A stretch of 36,593 nt of DNA, taken from contig JACTNC010000043.1 in NCBI GenBank assembly GCA_014584295.1, positions 1 to 36,593 on the forward strand. The letters are read 5' to 3'. This DNA comes from Verrucomicrobiota bacterium (lineage in GTDB: Bacteria; Verrucomicrobiota; Verrucomicrobiia; Opitutales; Opitutaceae). The stretch's first letter is position 1. Every line of letters begins with the position of its first letter. The translations under genes and the position numbers were made by a program. Shown here one piece after another: positions 23,124-31,235 of this stretch. The notes under the pieces are model-generated. The model saw nothing but the letters and a program-made list of their open reading frames with translations. It did no database searches and was not told the origin of the DNA.

Positions 23124-24605
23124 TCAGGGTTCCGCGATCAAGGTCACGAGGACAAACCCCGGCCGCAGGCCCAGGTAGCCCTGACGATACCTGCCTTTCA
23201 ACCGGCCCTTCACCGTCTCGGCATAGTCCGCAGAGACAAACAACAGCGAGGCATCACAGTCGTCCGGAATCGTCGTCCAATAGCCCACTTCCTTGCGTTC
23301 ACGCAGGTACCAGGGAAGCGGCCAATATTCCTCGCTGATCACCTTCACGGGTCCCGCAGGCGCGCGCTCTGCCAGCGCAGGGACTTTTTTCACGTCCGGT
23401 GAACTGTGCACATAGGCGAGTGGATTGCGCTCCGACGAGGCATACCGAAAAACGCCAAGGCTCGTCTGTCGACCCAGCAGCCCGAGACACAAGAGAAACA
23501 CGAGCACAACGGGTATTTTCGCCACACGATGTTCCGCGATACGCGCGAGCAGCCACGCTGCAAGAATGGCCATCGGCGGAATGAGGTGAACGACAATCCA
23601 CGGGGTCTTGTAGGGAGTTGCGGAGAGAACGACCGCGACAATAACAAGGTAAAGGGCGATCCCCCGCGCAAAGCGGTCCCGAAGAATCAGGGACGCGACA
23701 CCGCCACCCAAGGCGAGCCCAAGGAACAGGGTCTGATCCCAGAGCACTCCTGCGCGTCGCTGCCACCAGAACAGATCGGCATAATACCACCACGCCTTGT
23801 CATGCGCCCCACCCTGACCCGCAACCCGCGTCGTCATGACGGCATAGGTGCCAAAGGCGTCCTTCAATCCCTCGAAGTGAGTGAAAAACGACGAATAGAA
23901 GCACACAAACATCGCCGTGAACCCCGCGATCCCCCATGCAAGCAGCGGCAACAATCGGCCGATATTCGCCCCTACGCTCTCCGCACTAGACGCATCGCGT
24001 CGCCGCACGATCAGCCACGCGGCAAGGGCGGCCAGCACAAAAACAGGCGCGCTCGCCTTGCTCGCCTGCATCAATCCGACAAACGCCCCCGCGGCCAGCG
24101 CCCAGGGCGCGCGCCGCGTGCGACAGGTCCGCACCACACAAAACCAGGCGGCAAGGCCGAACGTGACGAGCAGCGTTTCCTGAATGAAATAGCGACTGTA
24201 GTAAACCGAAGCGGGCGCGAGTGCCATCAAGCCCGCCGCCATGAGCGCAGTGTGCCGGCCCAAAGGAGCCGCCACCGCGGCGAGCAGAATCACTCCAACG
24301 ATACCGAAGATCACGGGCGTGGCGCGCACCGTCGTTTCGGTGAGCGCCGCAAGACTCCGCTCCCCGCTCAACCAGGCAGGTACCAGCGCAAAATAGTAGA
24401 GCGTCGGCCCATGATGATCCTGCGGATCGAAACGATACTCGCCCGTCTCCAGTAACGCTCCCAATTTCACCGCCTGATTCGCCTCGTCGGCATGCATCGG
24501 GCGCGCATCGAGATCGACAACGCGCACGGCGACCGCAGCGGCGACGACGAGCGCCATCAGCACCCAGGGCATCCACCTTCGGGTCAACGGGGCATGCGCT
24601 CTCAT
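23124..24605 (-). CDS. polytopic GT39/ArnT-like membrane protein, Agl23 (TIGR03663) family
   Basis: 493 residues from ATG 24605. The frame is open up to 24668, but those codons lie in the terminator hairpin of the upstream gene, so this ATG is preferred. After the first helix (MPWVLMALVVAAAVAVRVV) comes LDARPMHADEANQAVKLGAL, an acidic DE-containing loop as in GT-C glycosyltransferases, then DPQDHHGPTLYYFALVPAW. Around 10 helices follow, then a soluble C-terminal domain (SEEYWPLPWYLRE, TIPDDCDASLLFVSADY). This matches the flippase-activity-associated protein Agl23 group, defined by a 493-543-type length. Probable role: transfer of sugars from a polyprenyl carrier on the outer face of the membrane. 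Not in an operon. Confidence 0.85.
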   Translation of the reverse strand: MRAHAPLTRRWMPWVLMALVVAAAVAVRVVDLDARPMHADEANQAVKLGALLETGEYRFDPQDHHGPTLYYFALVPAWLSGERSLAALTETTVRATPVIFGIVGVILLAAVAAPLGRHTALMAAGLMALAPASVYYSRYFIQETLLVTFGLAAWFCVVRTCRTRRAPWALAAGAFVGLMQASKASAPVFVLAALAAWLIVRRRDASSAESVGANIGRLLPLLAWGIAGFTAMFVCFYSSFFTHFEGLKDAFGTYAVMTTRVAGQGGAHDKAWWYYADLFWWQRRAGVLWDQTLFLGLALGGGVASLILRDRFARGIALYLVIVAVVLSATPYKTPWIVVHLIPPMAILAAWLLARIAEHRVAKIPVVLVFLLCLGLLGRQTSLGVFRYASSERNPLAYVHSSPDVKKVPALAERAPAGPVKVISEEYWPLPWYLRERKEVGYWTTIPDDCDASLLFVSADYAETVKGRLKGRYRQGYLGLRPGFVLVTLIAEP

Positions 24606-24630
24606 TCTGCCTGAACAACTATCTGAAACT

Positions 24631-24663
24631 AAAAACGCGCCGAGCGAAAATGCGCCCGACGCG
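24631..24663 (-). terminator. rho-independent terminator of the secreted TIM-barrel gene
   Basis: On the minus strand CGCGTCGGGC pairs with GCTCGGCGCG (10 bp, two G-U pairs; 24654-24663 with 24636-24645), 8-base loop, followed by TTTTT (24631-24635). It lies 35 bases after the stop at 24698. Confidence 0.8.
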
Positions 24664-24697
24664 TCCAAATATCTTCAGCCTTCCCTCGAACGCCTCG

Positions 24698-25573
24698 TCA
24701 TTTCAAGGGAAGGTTTTTCATATAGGCGATGCTCTTCGGGATGTTGTCGAGCGGCGCCAGGGTTTCATCTTCGATGAAGAAGTGCTTGATACCGAGATTA
24801 ACCGCCACGTTGAAGAGCTTCGGCCAATTGATTTCGCCCAGACCCACGGCCACCTTGTCGGTAGGCGGAGCCTTCCCCAGAATCTGTCCACGCGACGCAC
24901 CCTTGCGCATGTCCTTCACATGGAGTGCAACCCAGCGGGTCGGGTACTTCTTGAGCAGGCTGACCGGATCGACGCCGGCATGATAAACCCAGAAAACATC
25001 CATCTCGAAAGAGACGAGTTTCGGATCCGTTGCACCGATGAGCACATCAAACACGGTGTCGACTCCAGGAGTCTGTGACTTGCGGAATTCAAACCCATGG
25101 GGGTGGTAGGCGAATTTTATGCCCGCCTTCTCAAAGGCCTTCGCCCATGCGTTGAACTTCTCCGCTGCACGCAGGGCAGCGGCATCATCAAAATCATCCT
25201 TGTGCGGAATCGATGGCACGATCCCGTACGTCACACCCAGCACCTTCAGGTCGCGGATGACCGCATCAATGTCCTTTTCGAGGAGCGAATACCCCACATG
25301 GGCGGCGACAGGCTTCAATCCGCGCTCATCTAGGAGCTTCTTGAAATCCGCTGCCGGAAGATTCCCCGTACCCGCCGTCTCCACTTCCTTCAGCCCCCAT
25401 GATTTTACAAGATCAAGAGGCGGGATCGCACCCTCCTTTGCAGTCATCGCCCGAAGGCTGTAGAGCTGGATTCCAATATTGTCCCTGACGACTTTGGCCG
25501 TATTGGCGGCAAAGGAGGAGATCGTGATACCAAGGCTCAGCGCAATTGCTGTGATGGGGATGCGGAGTGACAT
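24698..25573 (-). CDS. exported TIM-barrel sugar isomerase/epimerase-like protein
   Basis: 291 residues from ATG 25573, with a signal peptide (ITAIALSLGITISSFAA). The rest is an AP-endonuclease-2 type barrel: NIGIQLYSLRAMTAKEG, LKEVETAGTGNL, KFAYHPHGFEF, VSFEMDVFWVYHAGVDPV, WVALHVKDMRKG, LGEINWPKLF, HFFIEDETLAPLDN. The metal-binding pattern is E-D/H-E as in isomerase-like families. Exported members are frequent next to DUF1080 and Gfo/Idh/MocA genes in Verrucomicrobiota and Planctomycetota, and they are linked to periplasmic sugar (inosose or 3-keto-glucoside) metabolism. It is followed by its own terminator and is divergent from the ppnP-like gene. Confidence 0.87.
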   Translation of the reverse strand: MSLRIPITAIALSLGITISSFAANTAKVVRDNIGIQLYSLRAMTAKEGAIPPLDLVKSWGLKEVETAGTGNLPAADFKKLLDERGLKPVAAHVGYSLLEKDIDAVIRDLKVLGVTYGIVPSIPHKDDFDDAAALRAAEKFNAWAKAFEKAGIKFAYHPHGFEFRKSQTPGVDTVFDVLIGATDPKLVSFEMDVFWVYHAGVDPVSLLKKYPTRWVALHVKDMRKGASRGQILGKAPPTDKVAVGLGEINWPKLFNVAVNLGIKHFFIEDETLAPLDNIPKSIAYMKNLPLK

Positions 25574-25722
25574 GTGTCTTTCATGCTTGTCCAGCAACCA
25601 CAACGGGGCAAGTCCCGACTCCCTGGCAAACTGACCCACCCCAGAAGGCGAATGCCAGAGGTCCACCTGCGCAAATTTGCTCGCGCCTCGCTTCAGCAGC
25701 GCCATGCATTCCTTCCCTCACC

Positions 25723-26052
25723 ATGGCACACTCCCTCCCAACCCAATTCACCCACGTCACCGCCCACACCAAGGCGAATGTCTATTTTGACGGCAAGGTG
25801 GTCAGTCACACGCTCATCATGTCCGATGGCGCCAAGAAGACCCTCGGGCTCATCTACCCAGGCAGCTATCACTTTGGCACAGGTGCGCCGGAGCGCATGG
25901 AAATCGTCGCGGGCAAGTGCCGCGTGACACTCGACGGCAGCAAGTCGGAAACGGAATATGCCGCCGGCTCGACCTTCGATGTGCCCGGCAAGAGTGGATT
26001 CAACATCAGTGTCGATGCGGGAATCTGCGAATACATCTGTTCGTTCCTCTGA
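25723..26052 (+). CDS. ppnP: pyrimidine/purine nucleoside phosphorylase (PpnP/DUF1255 cupin)
   Basis: 109 residues from ATG 25723; the frame is open upstream, but this ATG begins a recognisable protein. VTAHTKANVYFDGKVVSHTL, KKTLGLIYPGSYHFGTGAPE, MEIVAGKCRV and TFDVPGKSGFNISV are the PpnP motifs. PpnP in E. coli is 94 residues and phosphorolyses diverse nucleosides for base and ribose-1-phosphate recycling. Length and motifs agree. The start is preceded by a pyrimidine-rich run. It is followed after 25 bases by the cyclophilin gene. Confidence 0.92.
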   Translation: MAHSLPTQFTHVTAHTKANVYFDGKVVSHTLIMSDGAKKTLGLIYPGSYHFGTGAPERMEIVAGKCRVTLDGSKSETEYAAGSTFDVPGKSGFNISVDAGICEYICSFL

Positions 26053-26077
26053 GTCTCCCCTAAACCCACGCAATCGC

Positions 26078-27241
26078 ATGTCGAGGAATCGCCTTCCATT
26101 CGCGCTCGTCCTTGCCCTTCTCGGCAGCTTGATGGGACTCCATGCCCGGGCCGCAGAAGCTGAAGTCGCCCGTACCGGAAATACCGGAGCCGAATCAGGA
26201 CTGGCGCCCGGAATGTACGCCGAATTCAAGCTCACCCACGGCACAATCATTGCGGAGCTTTTCTACAAGCGGGCGCCCCTGACTGTCGCGAACTTCGTCG
26301 GGCTCGCGGAAGGTAAACTCGGGCCAAATCCAGGGAAACCCTTCTTTGACGGCCTGATCTTTCACCGCGTTGTGCCGGATTTTGTGGTCCAGGGAGGCGA
26401 CCCCCTTGGCAACGGCCTCGGAGGACCCGGGTATGAACTTCCGGATGAATTTCGGAGCGATCTCCGGCATGACGCAGCCGGCATTCTCTCCATGGCCAAT
26501 GCGGGACCCGATACGAACGGTTCGCAGTTCTTCTTCACGCTCAAACCCGTGAGGCGGCTCGACTTCCTTCACTCGGTGTTCGGTCGCATCGTGCGGGGAC
26601 TCGATTTCCTGCCGCGCATTCGGCAGGGAGACGCAATGTCGGTCAAGATTCTGAGGATCGGACCTGATGCGGAGGCGTTTCCCGCCGACAAGACGGCGTT
26701 CGAAAATCTCATCACGAAGGCGCCGCGCTATCCTCATCCCTTTTTCGACGATCGCGACCGGCTGCTCCCTCAGAATCCTCCTCGTGCACGAGGTTTCGAG
26801 GCCAAGCTGGCAAACCTTCATCGATTCACGGGGCTGCCCCTCTATGTGCGCCTCTTCGCGGCACGCGAGCCCTCCGATGCGAACGCAAAGCCAGGCGCCA
26901 TCGCCCGACGCTATGCCGAAAGGTTCGGCGTAAAGGATACCGGCGTCACCGCAATCTACTACGCGGACCGGCGCGAATGGGCGCTCTGGGTCGCGGACAA
27001 GCTGCTTCCTCAGTTCAATTCCAGGGGGCTTACTCTCCACGATGCGAAACAGGCGGTCATTGCACCCGCCCGCCTGCGCAGCGAAGCGGCATTTGCCGCA
27101 GCCTCCTCCGGGAGTGCGACGCCCGCCGACGAATCGCAAAAGATCAAACTCTTCGTCGACGAAATCATTCAGGGTTTGCTGGACGAATTGCTGCCCGCGC
27201 CACCGCCCGCTGTTTCGTCAACGGGTTCATCATCGCGCTGA
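26078..27241 (+). CDS. exported cyclophilin-type peptidyl-prolyl isomerase with C-terminal extension
   Basis: 387 residues from ATG 26078 with a signal peptide (LVLALLGSLMGLHARA). Residues about 45-205 form the cyclophilin domain: PLTVANFVGLAEG, FFDGLIFHRVVPDFVVQGGD with the catalytic Arg97, NGSQFFFTL and FLHSVFGRIVRGLD. It should catalyse proline isomerisation in the periplasm. Residues 206-387 form an extra region (DRLLPQNPPRARGFEA, VTAIYYADRREWALWVADKL, ending in a Pro/Ser-rich tail) not found in simple cyclophilins; I do not recognise it. The gene is convergent with the oxidoreductase gene, whose stop lies 23 bases away. Confidence 0.9.
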   Translation: MSRNRLPFALVLALLGSLMGLHARAAEAEVARTGNTGAESGLAPGMYAEFKLTHGTIIAELFYKRAPLTVANFVGLAEGKLGPNPGKPFFDGLIFHRVVPDFVVQGGDPLGNGLGGPGYELPDEFRSDLRHDAAGILSMANAGPDTNGSQFFFTLKPVRRLDFLHSVFGRIVRGLDFLPRIRQGDAMSVKILRIGPDAEAFPADKTAFENLITKAPRYPHPFFDDRDRLLPQNPPRARGFEAKLANLHRFTGLPLYVRLFAAREPSDANAKPGAIARRYAERFGVKDTGVTAIYYADRREWALWVADKLLPQFNSRGLTLHDAKQAVIAPARLRSEAAFAAASSGSATPADESQKIKLFVDEIIQGLLDELLPAPPPAVSSTGSSSR

Positions 27242-27263
27242 AGCTGCGGAGGAGGCCCAGCCG

Positions 27264-28607
27264 TCAAACCGCCCATCCACGGGTGTATTTGGCGCGCGTC
27301 AGCCACCGGGAATCACCGCCGGAAACAAATCGGGTTTTCGCGGGATTCCACTTTGCATTCGCACCATAGTGGTAGCCAAAGTTCATCAGATGGCAGGCGA
27401 TGACGCTGCTGGCGCCGATCGCGACATCCGCAATCGGACGCTGACGAGAGCGGATGCAATCGAGGAAATTCTGCGCGTGATCCTTGCTCACGGGAAGCTT
27501 CACCTTGGCGTCGGCCAGATACTCGCGCTCGGTGAGCACCACCTCGCGGTCGAGTGACGTCGTCTTGTCGACCTCCTTGTCCCAGAACTTGTGCACCGTC
27601 TTCCCTCCCATGATCAGTTCGAACTTGCCTCGGTTAACATGGATTTCCCCTTCCGAGCCGTAGAACGAAACTCCTCGGCCATTGACATGGGTCAGGACAA
27701 CGCCGTTGCCATAGACAAGCTGCGCACCACGCTTGGCAGTTTCCCAATTGAGAGGGGCGCGGATCTCGACCGGTCCGCTCCCATCGGCATCCAGGGCCCA
27801 TTGCGCGATATCGATGTGATGCGCCCCCCAGTCCGTGATCATGCCACCGCCAAACTCCCAGGTCATTCGCCACATTGGGAAATGATGGTGCACGCCACGC
27901 GGACTGAGAACCGAGTTATAGACGACCAAGGGACCCGGTCCGCACCACATTTTCCAATCCAGGCCGGGCTCCATGGGCTCTTCCGGCAACGCATACAGTA
28001 CTGCCGGGTCGCCGAAGGAAACATTGATCGCTGCCACACGCCCGATGATGCCGTTTCGGACCAGCTCCGACGCGACACGAAACTCCTTCGATGAACGCTG
28101 CTGGGAACCCGTTTGAAAAACGCGATCGGTCTTGCGCACTTCCTTCACCAGCTGCACGGCCTCGTGGATGTTGTAGGTGAGCGGTTTCTCACAGTAGACA
28201 TCCTTGCCCGCCCGAACCGCCGCAATCGCTATGAAGGCATGCCAGTGATCCGGCGTCGCGATCACGACCGCATCGATATCCTTTCTCGCGAGCAGCTCCC
28301 TGAAATCGTTGTAGGCAGCACATCCCTTGTAGCCGGCACCCGTCTTCGCCGCATAGGCGGCGTCGACCTTTGCCCGGGCGTGCTCGCGGCGCGTCGTATC
28401 GACATCGCACACCGCGACCACCTGGACATCGTCATTGCCGAGGAAATATTCCAGGTGCCTCTGCATCACGCGTCCCATTCCGATCATGCCAAGAGCGATC
28501 CGGCTGTTCGGTGCGCCTCCCTTTGCCCACAGACCTCTGGGCAGGACAAGCGGGGCGGTGGCGAAAAGGGTGGACTGGATGAATTGGCGGCGGGTCGGAG
28601 TACTCAT
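27264..28607 (-). CDS. Tat-exported Gfo/Idh/MocA-family oxidoreductase
   Basis: 447 residues. The N-terminus TRRQFIQSTLFATAPLVLP is a twin-arginine signal peptide, so a folded enzyme with bound NAD(P) is likely exported. The Rossmann motif is ALGMIGMGRVMQRHLEY, and EKPLTYNIHEAV holds the catalytic-type Lys of the family (consensus EKP). HWHAFIAIAAVRAGKDVYCE and MITDWGAHHIDIAQWALD are typical of the verrucomicrobial/planctomycetal exported subgroup. Probable role: oxidation of sugars or glycosides, producing 3-keto sugars that DUF1080 and TIM-barrel enzymes process. The substrate cannot be deduced. Confidence 0.93.
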   Translation of the reverse strand: MSTPTRRQFIQSTLFATAPLVLPRGLWAKGGAPNSRIALGMIGMGRVMQRHLEYFLGNDDVQVVAVCDVDTTRREHARAKVDAAYAAKTGAGYKGCAAYNDFRELLARKDIDAVVIATPDHWHAFIAIAAVRAGKDVYCEKPLTYNIHEAVQLVKEVRKTDRVFQTGSQQRSSKEFRVASELVRNGIIGRVAAINVSFGDPAVLYALPEEPMEPGLDWKMWCGPGPLVVYNSVLSPRGVHHHFPMWRMTWEFGGGMITDWGAHHIDIAQWALDADGSGPVEIRAPLNWETAKRGAQLVYGNGVVLTHVNGRGVSFYGSEGEIHVNRGKFELIMGGKTVHKFWDKEVDKTTSLDREVVLTEREYLADAKVKLPVSKDHAQNFLDCIRSRQRPIADVAIGASSVIACHLMNFGYHYGANAKWNPAKTRFVSGGDSRWLTRAKYTRGWAV

Positions 28608-28663
28608 GGGTTTGCCCCGAATGATGTGCTGCCGCGCAATTTTCGGAAAGGCAATTGTGCGCG

Positions 28664-29188
28664 TCAGCCCTTGGGTCGCTGCCGCCCTAGCAGCGAGGCC
28701 AGCCTGCCTCGAAGGGCATCCGCGTCATAGGTCTCCTGCGCCGCAACCGTGAGGTATGGAAGCCCGTTTCTCACAAACGTGTTCTCCACAAAGTAGCGTC
28801 GGTCCGCACGGGTTTGCCCACGCAAACGCTCCTCCTGAAGCGCCATCCCCGCAAGCGGCGAGAAGTCCTCGGCCCGCACGAGCAGGAAATCCACGCTCTC
28901 GCCGCGCATACGCTCGCCCGCCGCGCGGCGACGCGACGCATCAAGCCCGCGTCTGGGGACGAAGACTTCCGCAAGCCGGATCTTCACCAGGACGCCCACA
29001 CCTTGCGGAAGTAGCGGGGCCATGATACCAAGGAATTTCCGCTCCGCCGGCGACAACACGGACCCCAGCTTTTCGTAGTCCGCCGAGGAACCCTTCCCCC
29101 CGCCCTCACCGCTCCAACGTACCTTCATCAGCGCAAGAAAGAGCGCGAGCGCGCCCACAACCATGATCACCAGCATGAGAATCTTCAT
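28664..29188 (-). CDS. membrane-anchored DUF2726 protein
   Basis: 174 residues from ATG 29188; GGGAG about 10 bases upstream may be the ribosome binding site. One N-terminal helix (ILMLVIMVVGALALFLALM) is followed by a DUF2726 domain: LGSVLSPAERKFLGIMAPLL, GVGVLVKIRLAEVFVPRRG, SVDFLLVRAEDFSPLAGMAL and NGLPYLTVAAQETY. DUF2726 resembles the PD-(D/E)xK nuclease fold and occurs alone or fused to helicase or topoisomerase zinc domains. The usual acidic D residue in front of the ELD-type motif is replaced by ALQEE, so nuclease activity is doubtful. Function unknown. Confidence 0.8.
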   Translation of the reverse strand: MKILMLVIMVVGALALFLALMKVRWSGEGGGKGSSADYEKLGSVLSPAERKFLGIMAPLLPQGVGVLVKIRLAEVFVPRRGLDASRRRAAGERMRGESVDFLLVRAEDFSPLAGMALQEERLRGQTRADRRYFVENTFVRNGLPYLTVAAQETYDADALRGRLASLLGRQRPKG

Positions 29189-29359
29189 TCGAGACGGACT
29201 CCCATTGAGCGGATTTCCCTGCCAAAGATCGAGCCCGACAACTCGCCGAATTCGGAATTTCGCAGGCACTTTCGCCGCCTGCCTGTCATGATCACGGCTC
29301 ACAGGGAGCACGCGGCGCACACCTCAAGGTTTCGATGGATTCAGCGTAAGAAACGGCAC

Positions 29360-30136
29360 CTAACCGCCCGATTCCGCAACAAGCAGGTCTGCATCCTTGC
29401 GCATCTTGCAGATCATTGAGCGACGCGACGCCAACTGGCGTTTGCGCGACTCGATTTGAGGCTTCAGGACGTCGAAACTGGGGCGCGCCGTGCGACCGTC
29501 GGGCAGGATGCGAACGATGCCGAGTTCCAAGGCACGACGGAAAAGCATATCCCTCGTCTGCACACCGAGTTTTCTCATTAGACGCTTGCGATGTGCATGC
29601 ACACTTGAGGGCTCCAAGCCAAGCCGCTCGCCCGCGCTCTTGTCGTCTGAGCCGTCGCCAATCACCGAAAGCACCATGCGTTCCGTGTCGGTCATCTGCG
29701 CGTAGAGCAGGTGATGCGCGGCATCACTGCTCATCATCAAGTCGTGAAACGTCGGACTCAGATACCGGCGGCCCTGGGCGACGTGGGCAAGCGCCAAGGG
29801 AAAACGATCGGGCGCATCGCACACCGGGTCGAAGACGGATATCCTCCGGAATTGTCGCAGCAGCGCCAGCATCTCCGCATCCCTGCGCAAGGTGACCAGC
29901 AACAGGCCCTGTACGCCCGTAGACTGAGCCATCGAATAGATCAGTGGAACACCGTCACCATCAGAAAAACTGAGCCCGGCTATCACGAGATCATACCGAT
30001 GCTGAGCAAGAGACTGACGTGCGGCCTCAGAGGTGAAGGCTGTCTCCGTTGAAGCGTTGGGATAGAATTCATGCACCGCCTCCGAAAGGAAGCGGGCGTA
30101 GAGGCAATCCCATTTGACAATCAGAACACGATCCAT
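29360..30136 (-). CDS. LuxR-type regulator with a degenerate (pseudo-)receiver domain
   Basis: 258 residues. Residues 1-125 have a receiver fold (VLIVKWDCLYARFLSEAV, YDLVIAGLSFSDGDGVPLI, LLLVTLRRDAEML). The phosphate-accepting Asp is replaced by Gly54, the acidic pair after VLIV is KW, and the conserved Lys near residue 103 is Asp in VFDP, so normal phosphorylation looks impossible. Residues about 148-207 are a LuxR/GerE helix-turn-helix (MTDTERMVLSVIGDG, KSAGERLGLEPSSVHAHRKR). About 50 further basic residues follow. No histidine kinase gene is adjacent. The regulator is probably constitutive or ligand-controlled; its targets are unknown. Confidence 0.85.
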   Translation of the reverse strand: MDRVLIVKWDCLYARFLSEAVHEFYPNASTETAFTSEAARQSLAQHRYDLVIAGLSFSDGDGVPLIYSMAQSTGVQGLLLVTLRRDAEMLALLRQFRRISVFDPVCDAPDRFPLALAHVAQGRRYLSPTFHDLMMSSDAAHHLLYAQMTDTERMVLSVIGDGSDDKSAGERLGLEPSSVHAHRKRLMRKLGVQTRDMLFRRALELGIVRILPDGRTARPSFDVLKPQIESRKRQLASRRSMICKMRKDADLLVAESGG

Positions 30137-30239
30137 GCCTCTGGATTAATGCAATGAATTGTCACTAATCCAGTTGTTTTCACGCGTTTCCTGGGATCTC
30201 CATGCCCCAATTCAGGGGCGCCTCATGCTTGGAGAGAAA

Positions 30240-31235
30240 TCAGAACAGCGCACCGGCCACAACACCGACCGCCGTGATCGGGCCCTGATCCGAGAGGCCA
30301 TCGACAGCACGGTCGACCTTGCGCATGACGCCCTGAGCCTCCTTGAAGAGGCTGTCGTCGTTGATGAGCTTGCCCAAAGTGCCTTCGCCTGTGGTCAGCT
30401 TCTCCGAAAGGATGCGCAGATTGTTGCTCACCACCTTGATGTTCCTTGCCGCCTCCTCGTCGTAAATCAGGGTGCCAAGGGTTCCTTTGCCGCTCTTCAC
30501 TTGATCGATGATACCCTGCGTATTGGTGATGAATGTCTTTGCATCCGTCGCAGCACCCCGGATGTCGCCGAGCGCGGCAACAAGCGAGTCATACGCCGCC
30601 GTGTCATTCACCAGCTTGCCGAGCGTGCCCTGACCGGTGTTCACCTTGTTCGTGATGTCCCTGAGATCACTCGTGATCTGACCAATCCTCGCGCTGTTTT
30701 CGTCGACGAGCTTGTCGAGTTTGCTGAGCAATCCGGGTCCGTCCTTACCTCCGCCGTTCAGTGCGCCTGTAAACTGGCTGAGTGCCCCGTCGATCTTTTT
30801 CCCGATTTCGCCAATCTGCGAAACGATCGCGTTCAAATCGGGCGTGTCCACGGTGCGGATCTGATTCTCGGGCTGCAGAAACCCGCTGCCCACGGTACCC
30901 ATGTCGAGCGACACATAGTTCGCTCCGAGCAGGCCTGCCATTGCGATGGTCGCAACGGAGTCCTGCGCAATCTGGACCTTGGGATTGATCAAGAGCACCG
31001 CTTCGGCCTGACGGCTGGCGAGTCGCGTCTCGGCAATCGTGCCGACCTTCACTCCGGCCATGCGCACTTCGTCGCCGGCCTTGAGTTCCTTCAGATTCGT
31101 GAAGTGCGCGATCAGGCGATACCCGCGGTCACGCCGCACCTGCCCGCTCGTGAGCGCTTCAAAGGTCACCCAGATGAGGGCTACCCCGAGGATGAAAAAC
31201 AAGCCCACGCGGGCTGACATTTGTGCGTTAGTCAT
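30240..31235 (-). CDS. mlaD: MCE-domain substrate-binding protein of the Mla lipid transporter (MlaD-like)
   Basis: 331 residues. One N-terminal helix (RVGLFFILGVALIWVTFEAL) is followed by an MCE domain (about 38-115) with YRLIAHFTNLKELKAGDEVR, MAGVKVGTI and GLLGANYVSLDMG. The C-terminal 200 residues are helical with LSEKLTTGEGTLGKLINDDS-like repeats, three to four times, as in the Gram-negative MlaD/PqiB type. The protein should form a hexameric ring in the periplasm and shuttle phospholipids between membranes. It is the last gene of a four-gene set; its start overlaps the end of mlaF by 8 bases. Confidence 0.9.
   Translation of the reverse strand: MTNAQMSARVGLFFILGVALIWVTFEALTSGQVRRDRGYRLIAHFTNLKELKAGDEVRMAGVKVGTIAETRLASRQAEAVLLINPKVQIAQDSVATIAMAGLLGANYVSLDMGTVGSGFLQPENQIRTVDTPDLNAIVSQIGEIGKKIDGALSQFTGALNGGGKDGPGLLSKLDKLVDENSARIGQITSDLRDITNKVNTGQGTLGKLVNDTAAYDSLVAALGDIRGAATDAKTFITNTQGIIDQVKSGKGTLGTLIYDEEAARNIKVVSNNLRILSEKLTTGEGTLGKLINDDSLFKEAQGVMRKVDRAVDGLSDQGPITAVGVVAGALF

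Noticed and set aside
30202..30239. Hairpin GCCCC-AATTCA-GGGGC after mlaD as a terminator
   Set aside because: The stem is present but no T-run follows on the minus strand, so it does not meet the criteria for an intrinsic terminator.
30159..31217. 352-residue open frame on the plus strand
   Set aside because: Antisense to mlaD, which is well supported. The plus frame is a composition artefact of GC-rich DNA.
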